Assembly (NCBI GenBank): GCA_013361935.1
Contig: JABFXC010000034.1
Span: forward strand, 18,840-82,839
Origin: Gemmatimonadaceae bacterium
GTDB lineage: Bacteria > Gemmatimonadota > Gemmatimonadetes > Gemmatimonadales > Gemmatimonadaceae
Reading direction: 5' to 3'
DNA length: 64,000 nucleotides
Shown here: in pieces, positions 1 to 13,271 of the stretch
Position numbering within the stretch: the stretch's first letter is position 1
How the letters are laid out: every line of letters begins with the position of its first letter
The notes under the pieces: generated by a model
Seen by the model: the letters and a program-made list of their open reading frames with translations, nothing else
Told to the model about the DNA's origin: nothing
The model's database searches: none
Made by a program: the position numbers and the translations under genes

Positions 1-568
1 GCACCATGATGATCGTGTCGGAGAGCGCGGGCAGGTACGCGCCCCCGGCGATGCACGGCCCCATGACCGCGGCGAGCTGCGGGATCCGCAGGTAGCGCCG
101 CATGATGGAGTTGTAGTAGAAGATCCGCGACGCACCGTACTGACCGGGAAAGACTCCGCCCTGATAGGGGAGGTTCACGCCGGAGGAGTCGACGAGATAG
201 ATGATCGGGATGCGGCAGCGCATCGCGATCTCCTGCGCGCGGAGGATCTTCGTGATCGTCTCCGGCCACCAGGAGCCCGCCTTCACGGTCGCGTCGTTGG
301 CGACGACGACCACGTGACGACCGTCCACGAGTCCGACGCCGGTGACGACTCCCGCCGCGGGGGCCTGCCCGTCATAACGGTCCCAGGCGACGAGGAGCCC
401 GACCTCGATGAAGCGGGCGCCGGTATCGCAGAGCTTCGCGATGCGCTCGCGCGCGGTGAGCTTTCCCTGCGAGTGCTGGCGCTCGATCTTGTCGGCGCCT
501 CCGCCCTCGCGGAGGCGAGCCTCGAGCTCGCGGACCTCCCCCGCGAGCTGCCGCAGACGCGAGCTCAC
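1..568 (-). CDS. Acyl-CoA carboxylase carboxyltransferase (propionyl/methylmalonyl-CoA type), C-terminus beyond window
   Basis: Reverse-strand translation VSSRLRQLAGEVRELEARLREGGGADKIERQHSQGKLTARERIAKLCDTGARFIEVG...VVVVANDATVKAGSWWPETITKI is typical of the carboxyltransferase family. GTG start just after the mcm small-subunit TGA. Confidence 0.88.
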   Translation of the reverse strand, partial: MSSRLRQLAGEVRELEARLREGGGADKIERQHSQGKLTARERIAKLCDTGARFIEVGLLVAWDRYDGQAPAAGVVTGVGLVDGRHVVVVANDATVKAGSWWPETITKILRAQEIAMRCRIPIIYLVDSSGVNLPYQGGVFPGQYGASRIFYYNSIMRRYLRIPQLAAVMGPCIAGGAYLPALSDTIIMV

Positions 569-569
569 G

Positions 570-983
570 TCAGGCTTCCTGACGCTCGCGCTCGACGAAC
601 CACTCCTTGATGTAGTCGATCAGATCCGTCGTCGGCGTGCCGGGGCCGAAGAGCTTGCCGACGCCGAGGCGCTGGAGCTCGTCGATGTCCTCCTTGGGGA
701 GGATTCCGCCGCCGGTGAGGAGGATGTCGTCGCGGCCGTGCTCGCGGAGCAGCTCGAGGACGCGGGGGAAGAGGGTCATGTGCGCCCCGCTGAGGATCGA
801 GAGGCCGACCACGTCCACGTCCTCCTGGATCGCGGCGGTCGCGATCATCTCGGGCGTCTGGTGCAGCCCGGTATAGATCACCTCCATCCCCGCGTCGCGG
901 AGCGCCGCGGCGACGACCTTCGCGCCGCGGTCATGGCCGTCGAGGCCGGGCTTGGCGATCAATACCCGAATCGGTCGTGTCAC
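570..983 (-). CDS. Cobalamin-binding small subunit of acyl-CoA (methylmalonyl-CoA) mutase
   Basis: [69 protein letters not shown]12-binding DxHxxG motif (DGHDRG). Confidence 0.93.
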   Translation of the reverse strand: MTRPIRVLIAKPGLDGHDRGAKVVAAALRDAGMEVIYTGLHQTPEMIATAAIQEDVDVVGLSILSGAHMTLFPRVLELLREHGRDDILLTGGGILPKEDIDELQRLGVGKLFGPGTPTTDLIDYIKEWFVERERQEA

Positions 984-989
984 GTTTGC

Positions 990-1017
990 GGCAGGAGGCA
1001 GGAGGCTGGAGGCTGGG
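990..1017. repeat. Four tandem 7-bp units GGC(A/T)GG(A/G)
   Basis: GGCAGGA GGCAGGA GGCTGGA GGCTGGG, directly upstream of the minus-strand GTG at 983. Confidence 0.75.
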
Positions 1018-1037
1018 CGTCGAACGACGATATAAAG

Positions 1038-1843
1038 CTACCGACTGCCGCGGCGGCGCGGCAACGGCTCCTTGCGCGCGACGAGCAGCATCTCGCTCGA
1101 GCGGCGGCGGAGCGGCCGGTCGTCGAAGCCGTCGAACGCCTGCTCGACGACGAGGCCCGCGTCCGCGCACAGCTCCGCGAGCCGCGTCGGCGTGTAGAGG
1201 CGGATGCGGTGCTCGCGCTCGCCGGAGCGGCGCTTGCCGCGGAAGACGCTTCGAATGTGCAGCGTTCCGGAGAGCGGATCGAAGGTGCGTTCGTGCGCGA
1301 CGATGGTCCCGTCGGCGGTCTGCCACCAGTCGCGGCCGAGGAACTTCGCCATGACGCCGTCGCGGCTTCCCCCGTGCCAGACGAGTACCCCGCCCGGCTT
1401 CAGCACCCGCGCGAACTCCTGGATGACGCGCGCGTCGTCGTTGGGATCGATGAAGAACCCGAACGAGGTGAAGAGGTTGAGCACGGCGTCGAAGCGCCGC
1501 GTCCACCGCGCGGGCAGGCGGCGCATGTCGCCGCGCGTGTAGCGCAGACGGGGCCCGGTGCCGCGCCGCTTCGCCCGCTCGAGCAGGTCGACCGAGTAAT
1601 CGAGCCCGTCGACGTCGAAGCCGGCTTCGGCGAGGAGGTGGGCGTGCCGTCCCTGGCCGCAGGGGACGTCGAGCACGCGCGAGCCCGCGGGTAGTTCGAG
1701 CAGCTCGATGAGGCGGGCGACCTCGTGGCGGTCGCGCTCGAGGGTGAAGAGGGGCTCGTACTCGAGGAGATACTGGTCGTCGAAGTACGATCCCCACCAC
1801 TCGGTGGCTGGCCCCGCCTTGCGTCGCGTCGTCGTGCGTGCGC

Positions 1844-1847
<4 letters not shown>
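1038..1847 (-). CDS. Class I SAM-dependent methyltransferase (start uncertain)
   Basis: [19 protein letters not shown]...[31 protein letters not shown]...[14 protein letters not shown]. No ATG/GTG/TTG in frame between the mcmA1 stop and the conserved N-terminus; CTG in a CTGA overlap is the nearest option. Confidence 0.8.
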
Positions 1848-3535
<1,688 letters not shown>

Positions 3536-3578
3536 GCGCTCTCCTCGATGAAGCGAGTCAGGTGCTGATCTGCGAAAA

Positions 3579-4703
3579 TTAGCGGTCGGTCGTTCCCGCG
3601 ACCACCGTGGCGGCGTTGGCGAGCAGCGTTTCGGCGACCGCGAAGGGACTCGTCGCTCCTGTCTCGAGCCCGGGAAGCGCGGCGTCGAGCGACCGCATCG
3701 TCGCCGCGTCTCCCCATAACCGACCGCGCAGCAATCGTTCCGCGACCTCGATCACGCGTTCGCGGAGGCGCCGCGCACGTCGCTCGCGAAGCTCGCCGCT
3801 CCGCTCGAGAAAGCGCATGTGCCGATCGACGGCGTCGAGCAGCTCGGCGATGCCTTCACCCTGCGCGGCGACGGTGCGCAGCACCGGGGGCGTCCATCGC
3901 GCGGCGTCATCGCTGCGCGCCGCCTCACGCGCGGCGCGCGCCGGGTTGAGCGCGCGCTTCTCCTCGGTGGTGGCGAGTGAGCGCAGGTCGACCCCATGAT
4001 GCGCGGGAACATCGCGCATCGAGCTCCCGGCGCGGAGGCCGAGCATCAGCTCGAGCTCGTTGCGGAGACGGTCGGCGCCCGGGCGGTCGGCCTTGTTCAC
4101 GACGTAGATGTCGGCGATCTCCATGAGGCCGGCCTTGAGCGTCTGGATCGAGTCGCCCGATTCGGGCACCAGCACGACGATCGAGGTGTCCGCCGTGCGT
4201 GCGATGTCGAGCTCCGTCTGGCCGACGCCCACCGTCTCGATGAGGATCACGTCGATGCCGAAGGCGTCGAGGACGTCGGCGACCTCGCGGGTTGCCGAGG
4301 CGAGGCCGCCCAGCGACCCGCGCGTGGCCATCGACCGGATGAAGACGCCCGGGTCGAGCGCCACCGACTCCATGCGAATGCGGTCGCCGAGGAGCGCTCC
4401 GCCGGTGAAGGGCGAGGTCGGGTCCACGGCGACGACGCCGACGCGCTTCCCCGCCTCGCGGTAGGCGCTCGTCAGGCGCATCGTCAGCGTGCTCTTCCCC
4501 GCCCCCGGGGGGCCGGTGAGCCCCACGCGCCAGGCGCGGCCGAGCTTCGGGTGCAGCGTCGCGAGGATCGCCTCGAAGCCCGCGCGCCGGTTCTCGACGA
4601 TGCTCACCACGCGGGCAAGCGCCGCCGGCTTGCCCGCGGCGAAATCGCCGAGCAGCCGCTCGTGCGCGGGGGTGAGGACCGCGGGCGAAACGGGAGACGT
4701 CAC
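3579..4703 (-). CDS. meaB: Methylmalonyl-CoA mutase-associated GTPase MeaB
   Basis: [51 protein letters not shown]...[15 protein letters not shown]. Confidence 0.93.
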   Translation of the reverse strand: MTSPVSPAVLTPAHERLLGDFAAGKPAALARVVSIVENRRAGFEAILATLHPKLGRAWRVGLTGPPGAGKSTLTMRLTSAYREAGKRVGVVAVDPTSPFTGGALLGDRIRMESVALDPGVFIRSMATRGSLGGLASATREVADVLDAFGIDVILIETVGVGQTELDIARTADTSIVVLVPESGDSIQTLKAGLMEIADIYVVNKADRPGADRLRNELELMLGLRAGSSMRDVPAHHGVDLRSLATTEEKRALNPARAAREAARSDDAARWTPPVLRTVAAQGEGIAELLDAVDRHMRFLERSGELRERRARRLRERVIEVAERLLRGRLWGDAATMRSLDAALPGLETGATSPFAVAETLLANAATVVAGTTDR

Positions 4704-5692
4704 GAAGTCATGGCGGTGCGGGTGGCGGGGCCGGCGTCGTCGTGCTCGTCCCGGATGTCGCCGACGAGCTCCTCGAGCAGATCCTCGAGGGTCACGATGC
4801 CGGCGGTGCGGCCGTCGGCTTCCCGCACGACGGCGAGATGCGCGCTCGCCCGGAGCATCCGGTAGAGCAGCTCGTCGCAGCGTCTGTCGGCGGTGGCGTC
4901 GGGGACGGGGCGCAGCGCGGGGCGCTCGCCGTCCGCTCGCAGGATGTCGAAGGCGTGCACCATCCCGACGATCTCATCGAGCGACGAGTTCCTCGTGATC
5001 GGAACGCGGCTGTACTCGGAGTCGGCGATCCGCCGCGCGAGCTCGGGCGGCGTCAGCGACTCGTCGAGCGCGAAGATCTGCGCGCGCGGCGTCATGACGT
5101 CGCGCAGCGTCTTCTCCCCGAAGCGGACGACGCCGGTGATGATCGCGATCTCGTCGCGCGCGCCGACGCCCTCGAGCTCGCCCTCGCGCAGCAGATCCTC
5201 GATCCCGTCGCGGGCGTCGTGCGTCTCGTCGACCGCGCGCTTGTCGCGCGCGGCGAAGCGCTCGACCCAGCGGCTGAGCGCGATGAGTGGCCAGAGCGCG
5301 ATCTCGAGCACGCGCAGCGGAGGCAGGAGCACGGGGACGAGCCGCGCCGGCCAGCGCCGCGCGACGGCGCGCGGAATGATCTTCCCGACGATGAGCAGGA
5401 AGAGCGCGGCGACGATCAGATAGATCGCCGTCGCCGTGCCGCGCGGTGCCCACGCGGTGACGATCGCTCCGGCGAGCACGGTGAGCAGTGCGCTCGCCGC
5501 CGCGGCGGCGAGGATCAGCCGCGTGGGCCGCTCGAGATACTGCTCGGCGACGTCGAAGCCCGCCGGCCGGTGCTCGATCCAGTGGCGCAGCCAGATGCGG
5601 CTCGCCGAGCGCACCGCGATCGACGCGGCGGTGAGCCACGCGACGACGACGGCCGTGACGACGAGGACGAGTCCCGCGGAGGGCGTCGTCAT
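4700..5692 (-). CDS. CBS-domain membrane protein (hemolysin C/CorC-like, without C-terminal CorC_HlyC domain)
   Basis: MTTPSAGLVLVVTAVVVAWLTAAS; ...LRDVMTPRAQIFALDE...GIVTLEDLLEELVGDIRDEHDD. Start set at the ATG overlapping the upstream gene end. Confidence 0.85.
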   Translation of the reverse strand: MTTPSAGLVLVVTAVVVAWLTAASIAVRSASRIWLRHWIEHRPAGFDVAEQYLERPTRLILAAAAASALLTVLAGAIVTAWAPRGTATAIYLIVAALFLLIVGKIIPRAVARRWPARLVPVLLPPLRVLEIALWPLIALSRWVERFAARDKRAVDETHDARDGIEDLLREGELEGVGARDEIAIITGVVRFGEKTLRDVMTPRAQIFALDESLTPPELARRIADSEYSRVPITRNSSLDEIVGMVHAFDILRADGERPALRPVPDATADRRCDELLYRMLRASAHLAVVREADGRTAGIVTLEDLLEELVGDIRDEHDDAGPATRTAMTS

Positions 5693-6939
5693 TCGCCGGC
5701 GACCTCCCGCGTCGGCGCGGAGATCCGCGGCGGCGCCGACATGCGCTCGAAGTAGACGCGCACGATCCGCCGCCTGACGACGCGCTCGACGACGACCTTG
5801 AAGCCGTCCATCAGGAAGGTCTCGCCGGAGCGCGGCACGCGCCCGAGCCGCGCGTAGACCAGCCCGCCGACCGTCGTCACGTCGTCCTCGCGGAACTCGT
5901 GACGCGTCGCCTCCGAGAGCTCGTCGAGCGTCAGGCGGCCCGATGCCCAGAAGCGATCGTTGCCTTCGCGCTCGAGCTCCGCGTCCTCCTCGTCGTGCTC
6001 GTCGCGGATCTCGCCGACGATCTCCTCGAGGATGTCCTCGATCGTGACGATGCCCGCGGTGCCTCCGTACTCGTCGGTCACGATCGCGATGTGCGTCCCG
6101 CTCGACTTGAAGTCGCGCAGCTGGGCGTCGAGCGTCTTCGTCGCGGGGATGAAGTGCGCGGGGCGGACGCGTGTCGCCCAGCCGTCCGCGGGCTCCTCGT
6201 CGGCGACGATCGCCGGAAGGAGATCCTTCGCGTAGAGGATCCCGGCGATCTCGTCGATCGCCTGGGTGAACACCGGCATGCGTGCGTGCCCGGTGCTCCG
6301 CAGCCGGTCGACCACCTCCGACCACGGCGTGTCGCGCTCGATCGCGACGACCTCGACGCGCGGCACCATCACCTCGCGCACCTCGGTCTCGCGCAGGGTG
6401 AACACGCCGTCGAGCAGCACGCGCTCGTCGCGCGTCACCTCCGCGTCGGCGGCGACGACCTCGCGGAACTGCTCCGCGGTGGCGGCGGTATCGTCCTCGC
6501 TCGCGACTCGCGGGGGAAGGATGCGGTCGAGCGCGGACTCGAGCCACCCGCCGAACGCGGCGGCCGGCGCGACGGGAAAGCGGAGCAGTCGCTCCACCGG
6601 CTTCAGCGCGCGCAGCGCTTTCCCCCCCACCGCGTCGCCGATGGAGCGGGCGATGCACTCCACGAGCACCACGACGAGCACGGACAGCGCCAGTCCCGCT
6701 CCGACCCGGCTACCGTGGCTTGCCAGCCCGTGCACGGTCATCCAGATCGCGGCGCCCGCCAGGAGCAGGGAGACGAGCCGCGCAAGGGAAAAGGAGCGAT
6801 GGACCTGGTCGCGCTCGACGCGCGCGGACGGGGGCTCTTCGAGGTCGCTGGTCGAGTCGGTGATGAGCGCCGCGTCGGCGGCGGCGAGCAGGGCTGCCGC
6901 GGCGGTGGCCAGCGTGAGCAGGAGGATTCCGCCGATCAT
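5689..6939 (-). CDS. CBS-domain hemolysin family protein (CorC/HlyC)
   Basis: EVREVMVPRVEVVAIERDTPW...GIVTIEDILEEIVGEIRDEHDEE...GRLTLDELSEATRHEFREDDVTTVGGLV (CorC_HlyC domain). Confidence 0.88.
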   Translation of the reverse strand: MIGGILLLTLATAAAALLAAADAALITDSTSDLEEPPSARVERDQVHRSFSLARLVSLLLAGAAIWMTVHGLASHGSRVGAGLALSVLVVVLVECIARSIGDAVGGKALRALKPVERLLRFPVAPAAAFGGWLESALDRILPPRVASEDDTAATAEQFREVVAADAEVTRDERVLLDGVFTLRETEVREVMVPRVEVVAIERDTPWSEVVDRLRSTGHARMPVFTQAIDEIAGILYAKDLLPAIVADEEPADGWATRVRPAHFIPATKTLDAQLRDFKSSGTHIAIVTDEYGGTAGIVTIEDILEEIVGEIRDEHDEEDAELEREGNDRFWASGRLTLDELSEATRHEFREDDVTTVGGLVYARLGRVPRSGETFLMDGFKVVVERVVRRRIVRVYFERMSAPPRISAPTREVAGE

Positions 6940-7382
6940 GCGCGCCACGCGCCCTGGTGGCGGCGGAGCAGCGCTTCCTGGCGACGCCACATCGGCGACG
7001 TGGTGCGCGCTTCACCTTCGGGGTGATCGTGGCCGAGCACGTGGAGGACGGCGTGCACGACGAGCCGGGCGATCTCCTCGCGGACGCCCGCGCCGTGCCG
7101 CCGCGCGTTCGTGCGCGCGACCTCCGGGGCGATGTAGATGTCGCCGCCCCGCGGCCCGCCGGCCACCGCGGCGATCGGGAAGGAGATCACGTCGGTCGGC
7201 CCGCGGTGGCCGAGGTGGCGCGCGTTGATGCGCGCGATCGCGGCGGCCGGGACGAACGCGATGGAAAGCGTCGCATCACGAACGCCCTCCGCGCGCAGCG
7301 CCGCCCGCGCGAGCTCGGCGACGCGCTCGCGCGAGAGCGGCACGCGCACTCCGTCCGCCGCGACCTCAACGTCGAGGCTCAT
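6936..7382 (-). CDS. ybeY: Endoribonuclease YbeY
   Basis: INARHLGHRGPTDVISFPI...LVVHAVLHVLGHDHPEGE (H3xH5xH zinc motif). Confidence 0.93.
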   Translation of the reverse strand: MSLDVEVAADGVRVPLSRERVAELARAALRAEGVRDATLSIAFVPAAAIARINARHLGHRGPTDVISFPIAAVAGGPRGGDIYIAPEVARTNARRHGAGVREEIARLVVHAVLHVLGHDHPEGEARTTSPMWRRQEALLRRHQGAWRA

Positions 7383-9573
7383 ACGCGTTGAATTCGGCCG
7401 TCACGCCGCCGCTCGACGCCGGATAGTCGGTGCGGTGGTGGTGCTGGCCGATGAGCGAGCGCGCGAACTGCTCCTTCACCAGCTCGATCTGCCGGAGCGT
7501 CAGCGGCGCGTTGCGAAGCTGGCCTCCGTCGATGCGCTGCCTGACGATGTGGTCGATGACGCCGCGGAGCTTCTCCGGCGTAGGGTCGGCGATGACGCGC
7601 GTCGACGCCTCGACGCCGTCGGCGAGCATGACGATCGCCGTCTCGGCGCTCTGCGGCGTCGGGCCGGGATAGGTGAACTCCGCCGGGTTCACCGAGCCGG
7701 GGTCGCGCTCCTTCGCCTTCTCCAGGAAGTAGGCGATGGAGCCCGTGCCGTGGTGCTCGGTGATGAAGGAGCGGAGCGCCTGCGGGAGCTTCTCCTTGTC
7801 GGCGAGCTCGAGCCCCGCGTCGATGTGATTGCGGATGATGCCGGCGCTCGTCTGCGGCTTCAGCTTCTCGTGCGGGTTCTTGCCCTGCTGGTTCTCGATG
7901 AAGTACTGGGGCTTCTTGAGCTTGCCGATGTCGTGGTAGTACGCGCCGACGCGGGCGAGCAGCCCGTTCGCGCCGATCGCGTTCGCCGCGGCCTCCGCGA
8001 GGTCGGCGATGCGCATGGTGTGCGAGTACGTTCCCGGCGCCTCGAGGCTGAGCCGGCGCATCAGCGGACGGTTGAGATCCGACCACTCCAGCAGCCGCAG
8101 GTACGTGTCGATCCCGGTGAAGTCTTCGGCCAGCGGCAGGAGCGCCATCGCCAGGGGAACGCAGATGAGCGCGTTGAGCGCGCCCCACCCGGCGCTCTTC
8201 AGGATCTCGATGCCCGTCCAGTCGAGCATCAACCCGAGCGCGACGGCGATGCAGAGATAGGACGCCGAGATCGTGACGATGGGCGCGAGCGCCTCGTTGC
8301 GGCGGTGCAGCGCGCGCACGCTGAACGCCGCCGCGGCGCCGGCGACGACGCCTATGAAGAGAGCGTTCGTCCCGCGGAACGGCGCCTGGCTGCCGACGAG
8401 CACCGCCAGCACCGTCGACGCGATCATCGCGATCCGCGAGTCGAAGATCACCGCGAGCAGCACCGACGCGAGGGCGATCGGCACCAGCTCCGCGCGGAGA
8501 TACGCGCCGCGGCTCACCACCGAGGCGCCGGTGAGCACCACGAGAAAGACGACCGCGACGAGGATCAGCGCGCGGATGCTGCGATAGAGCTGCGGGCGGT
8601 AGAGCATCAGCGTCAGCCCGACGACGATCAGCAGCATGAAGTTGAAGAGCATCGATCCGACGACGCGGCCGATCGCGTTCTCCCCGCCGCGGTGCTCCTG
8701 GAGCGCGAGCTGGAGCCCGCGCAGCTTCTCGTACTCGGCGCGGCCGACGACCTCGTGCGCGCCGACGATCTTCTCGCCCTCGCGCACCGAATAGCGCTCG
8801 GCGGGGACGGAGGCGCGCAGGTCCGCCTGTGCCTTCGCGGTCGCCGCGCGATCGAGGGCGAGCGTCGGATGGAAGAAGGTGCCGAGCAGCTTCGTGTAGA
8901 CCGCGTCGCCGACCGCCGAACGCGGGTCGGGGTGGAGGAGCCGTGCGCGCGATACGAAGATCGAGAAGGTCGCGATGCTGTCCGGGGCCGCGCGTTGCTC
9001 CTCCTCGCCGCGCCGGATGATGACCTCGCCGCGAATCGTGTCGAGCGCGCCGCTCGGGACCACGCCGCGCGAGAGCCAGCGCGAGAAGTCGCGCTCGAGC
9101 GCCGATCGCATCGCCGCGCGTCTCGACGGCTGCGCGAGGTAGCTCGCTTCCTGCGGGGTGAGCACGACCCCCGACTCGCGCGCGACTCGCTGCACCAGGG
9201 CGCTGTTCGCGGAGGGCAGGCTGTCGATCCCCTTCATGAGGAGCGCGAGCTGGCGGTTCGCGGAATCCAGTGCCGCGGGCACGTACACGAGCACCGGCTC
9301 GGCGGTCTTCGCCAGCTCATCCCGCTCGCGCCGCAGCGCGTCGCGGTCCTTGTTCACCGCGAACGCGAATGGCGCGATGACGTTCTCGGACGCGACGGAG
9401 CCGACCTCGTAGAGCGGGACCTCCGACGCCGGCGCGGACGGGAACAGGAAATACGTGACGACGGCGAGCGCCGCGGCGAGCGCGATGCGCGTGCCGTGGT
9501 AGCGGAGCGGCGACACCGATTGGCCGTCGCCGCCCGCACCCGCCATCCCCTCGAGTTGCCGCCAGAGGTGCAT
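7366..9573 (-). CDS. 7TM-HD family phosphohydrolase (PgpH/YqfF-like, probable c-di-AMP phosphodiesterase)
   Basis: Long extracellular N-domain, multiple TM segments, then MRIADLAEAAANAIGANGLLARVGAYYHDIGKLKKPQYFIENQQG. Adjacent to ybeY and phoH, a common arrangement. Confidence 0.88.
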   Translation of the reverse strand: MHLWRQLEGMAGAGGDGQSVSPLRYHGTRIALAAALAVVTYFLFPSAPASEVPLYEVGSVASENVIAPFAFAVNKDRDALRRERDELAKTAEPVLVYVPAALDSANRQLALLMKGIDSLPSANSALVQRVARESGVVLTPQEASYLAQPSRRAAMRSALERDFSRWLSRGVVPSGALDTIRGEVIIRRGEEEQRAAPDSIATFSIFVSRARLLHPDPRSAVGDAVYTKLLGTFFHPTLALDRAATAKAQADLRASVPAERYSVREGEKIVGAHEVVGRAEYEKLRGLQLALQEHRGGENAIGRVVGSMLFNFMLLIVVGLTLMLYRPQLYRSIRALILVAVVFLVVLTGASVVSRGAYLRAELVPIALASVLLAVIFDSRIAMIASTVLAVLVGSQAPFRGTNALFIGVVAGAAAAFSVRALHRRNEALAPIVTISASYLCIAVALGLMLDWTGIEILKSAGWGALNALICVPLAMALLPLAEDFTGIDTYLRLLEWSDLNRPLMRRLSLEAPGTYSHTMRIADLAEAAANAIGANGLLARVGAYYHDIGKLKKPQYFIENQQGKNPHEKLKPQTSAGIIRNHIDAGLELADKEKLPQALRSFITEHHGTGSIAYFLEKAKERDPGSVNPAEFTYPGPTPQSAETAIVMLADGVEASTRVIADPTPEKLRGVIDHIVRQRIDGGQLRNAPLTLRQIELVKEQFARSLIGQHHHRTDYPASSGGVTAEFNAYEPRR

Positions 9574-9581
9574 GCGCTCGC

Positions 9582-10525
9582 TCAGGAGTCCTCGGCGTAC
9601 GCCTTGATGATCTCGCGCACGAGCCGATGCCGAACGACGTCGGCCTCGGTGAAGTAATGAAACGCGATTCCCTCGATTCCCGGAAGGATCCGCTCCACCT
9701 GGAGCAGCCCGCTCTCCTCGCGCTTCGGCAGGTCGATCTGCGTCCGGTCGCCGGTGATGACGATCTTCGAGTTCACCCCGAGCCGGGTGAGGAACATCTT
9801 CATCTGCAGGTTCGTCGCGTTCTGCGCCTCGTCGAGGATGACGAACGCGTCGCCTAACGTGCGGCCGCGCATGAACGCCAGCGGCGCGATCTCGATTATG
9901 CGCGTCTCCAGCGCGCGGGCGACGCGCTCGGGCGGCATCATGTCGTCGAGCGCGTCGTAGAGCGGGCGGAGGTACGGGTCGACCTTGGCCTGCATGTCCC
10001 CGGGGAGGAAGCCGAGGCTCTCGCCCGCCTCGACGGCCGGTCGGGCGAGCACGATCCGGCGCACGCGCTTGCGGGCCAGCGCGTCGACCGCGGCGGCGAC
10101 CGCGAGGTAGGTCTTTCCCGTTCCCGCGGGGCCGATGCCGACGACGATGTCGTGCTCGGCGATCTTCGCCATGTACTCCGCCTGCCCGCTCGTCTTGGGC
10201 TGGATGATGCGCCGAACGCCCGGGAGCGCGATGCGCGTGCCGTCGCCGTTTCCCGCGCCGTCCGGCGGCACCTCGTCGCCCATGCGCATGACGTCGTCGG
10301 GGTCGAGATCGCCGCGCTGCCGCGCCGTGTCGACCATGCGCTGCGCGATCGGCACCGCCTTCGCGACCGCTTCCGGCGTCCCCTGGAGCGTCATCGTGTC
10401 GCCGCGCAGCGACACCTTCACCCCCGCGACTCGCGCGAGCTCGACGAGGTTCGAATCGTTCACCCCGGCGAGGATGAGCATGTCCGCTCCCTCGACGGGA
10501 AGGCGGCGCGTCTCCGTGCCGTCGC

Positions 10526-10529
<4 letters not shown>
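9582..10529 (-). CDS. phoH: PhoH family ATPase
   Basis: VVGIGPAGTGKTYLAVAAAVDAL...ARPAVEAGESLGFLPGDMQAKVDPYLRPLYDAL...VILDEAQNATNLQMKMFLTR. Confidence 0.93.
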
Positions 10530-12319
<1,790 letters not shown>

Positions 12320-12338
12320 CAGCGTTCCTGTGATGTGA

Positions 12339-12704
12339 TCAGAGTGCGCGCGCCGGGCGACGGCGCGCGCTGAAAAGCCCGGCGACGACGCCGGCGACAC
12401 TTCCCGCGGAATCGGCCACCCAATCTTTCGGGTCGGCGGTGCGCCCGGGAATCCAGCGTTGATGCAGCTCGTCGAGCCCACCGAACGCGACGAGCACGAG
12501 GAGCAGCACCAGCAGCTGCCAGACCCGCGCCGTTCGCTCGGATATCAGCGCCCGCGCGGCCAGGATCCCGAGCACGAGGTAGAGAAAGGCGTGGATCCCC
12601 TTGTCCGTGCCCGGCGGCGTCTGCACCGCGGGCATCGGCAGCGAGCTCACGACGACGATCACTGCCGCCCAGCGGAGCGGCGCACCCCATCGTCGAACGT
12701 TCAC
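12339..12704 (-). CDS. VanZ-like family protein
   Basis: SSLPMPAVQTPPGTDKGIHAFLYLVLGILAARAL...FGGLDELHQRWIPGRTADPKDWVADSAGSVAG. Confidence 0.85.
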   Translation of the reverse strand: MNVRRWGAPLRWAAVIVVVSSLPMPAVQTPPGTDKGIHAFLYLVLGILAARALISERTARVWQLLVLLLVLVAFGGLDELHQRWIPGRTADPKDWVADSAGSVAGVVAGLFSARRRPARAL

Positions 12705-13159
12705 GCCGCCTCCGCCTGGCGGATGACGCGGACGAACTCCGCCCGGCTTGGCGCCCGCAGCAGCGCGCCGCGAACCTCCTCGCGGCGCACGAGGCGGGCG
12801 ATGCGCGCGAGCGTCCGCACGTGCTCCCCCGCCGCCGTCTCCGGACCCACGAGCAGGAACACGAGCCGCACCGGCTCGCCGTCGATCGCGCCATAGTCGA
12901 TCGGATCGCGCGTGACGCCGGCGGCGATCGCCAGCTCGTCGACCACTGGAGTCCGGCCGTGCGGGATCGCGACGCCGGCGCCGAAGCCCGTGGTCATCTC
13001 GCGCTCACGGTCGCGGACGGCGGCGAGGATCGGAGCCTCCGATCCCGGCGCCAGCTTCGCGGCGACGAGCTCGACAAGCTCCTTGAAGACCTCGTCCTTC
13101 GTTCCAGCGGCGAGCGGCACCTTGACGCGACCCTCCACCAACAGGTCAGCGAGCAGCAC
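12701..13159 (-). CDS. PTS EIIA domain protein (EIIA-Ntr/fructose type)
   Basis: VLLADLLVEGRVKVPLAAGTKDEVFKELVELVAAKL...TGFGAGVAIPHGRTP (phospho-His motif). Upstream extension of the ORF is out-of-family. Confidence 0.88.
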   Translation of the reverse strand: MLLADLLVEGRVKVPLAAGTKDEVFKELVELVAAKLAPGSEAPILAAVRDREREMTTGFGAGVAIPHGRTPVVDELAIAAGVTRDPIDYGAIDGEPVRLVFLLVGPETAAGEHVRTLARIARLVRREEVRGALLRAPSRAEFVRVIRQAEAA

Positions 13160-13236
13160 CGAAGTGACTGAAGCACATGGGAATGCAAAACTTAACGCAC
13201 GTAGCGCCACCCGGGAAGCGGCGACGACCGACGCGC

Positions 13237-13265
13237 TTGACCCTCGCAGCGGGCTGGTGTAAGGT
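13237..13265 (+). promoter_or_regulatory. Candidate sigma70-like promoter TTGACC-N17-TAAGGT, 6 nt upstream of the ATG
   Basis: -35 TTGACC 13237-13242, -10 TAAGGT 13260-13265, ATG at 13272. Confidence 0.5.
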
Positions 13266-13271
13266 CCGCCG

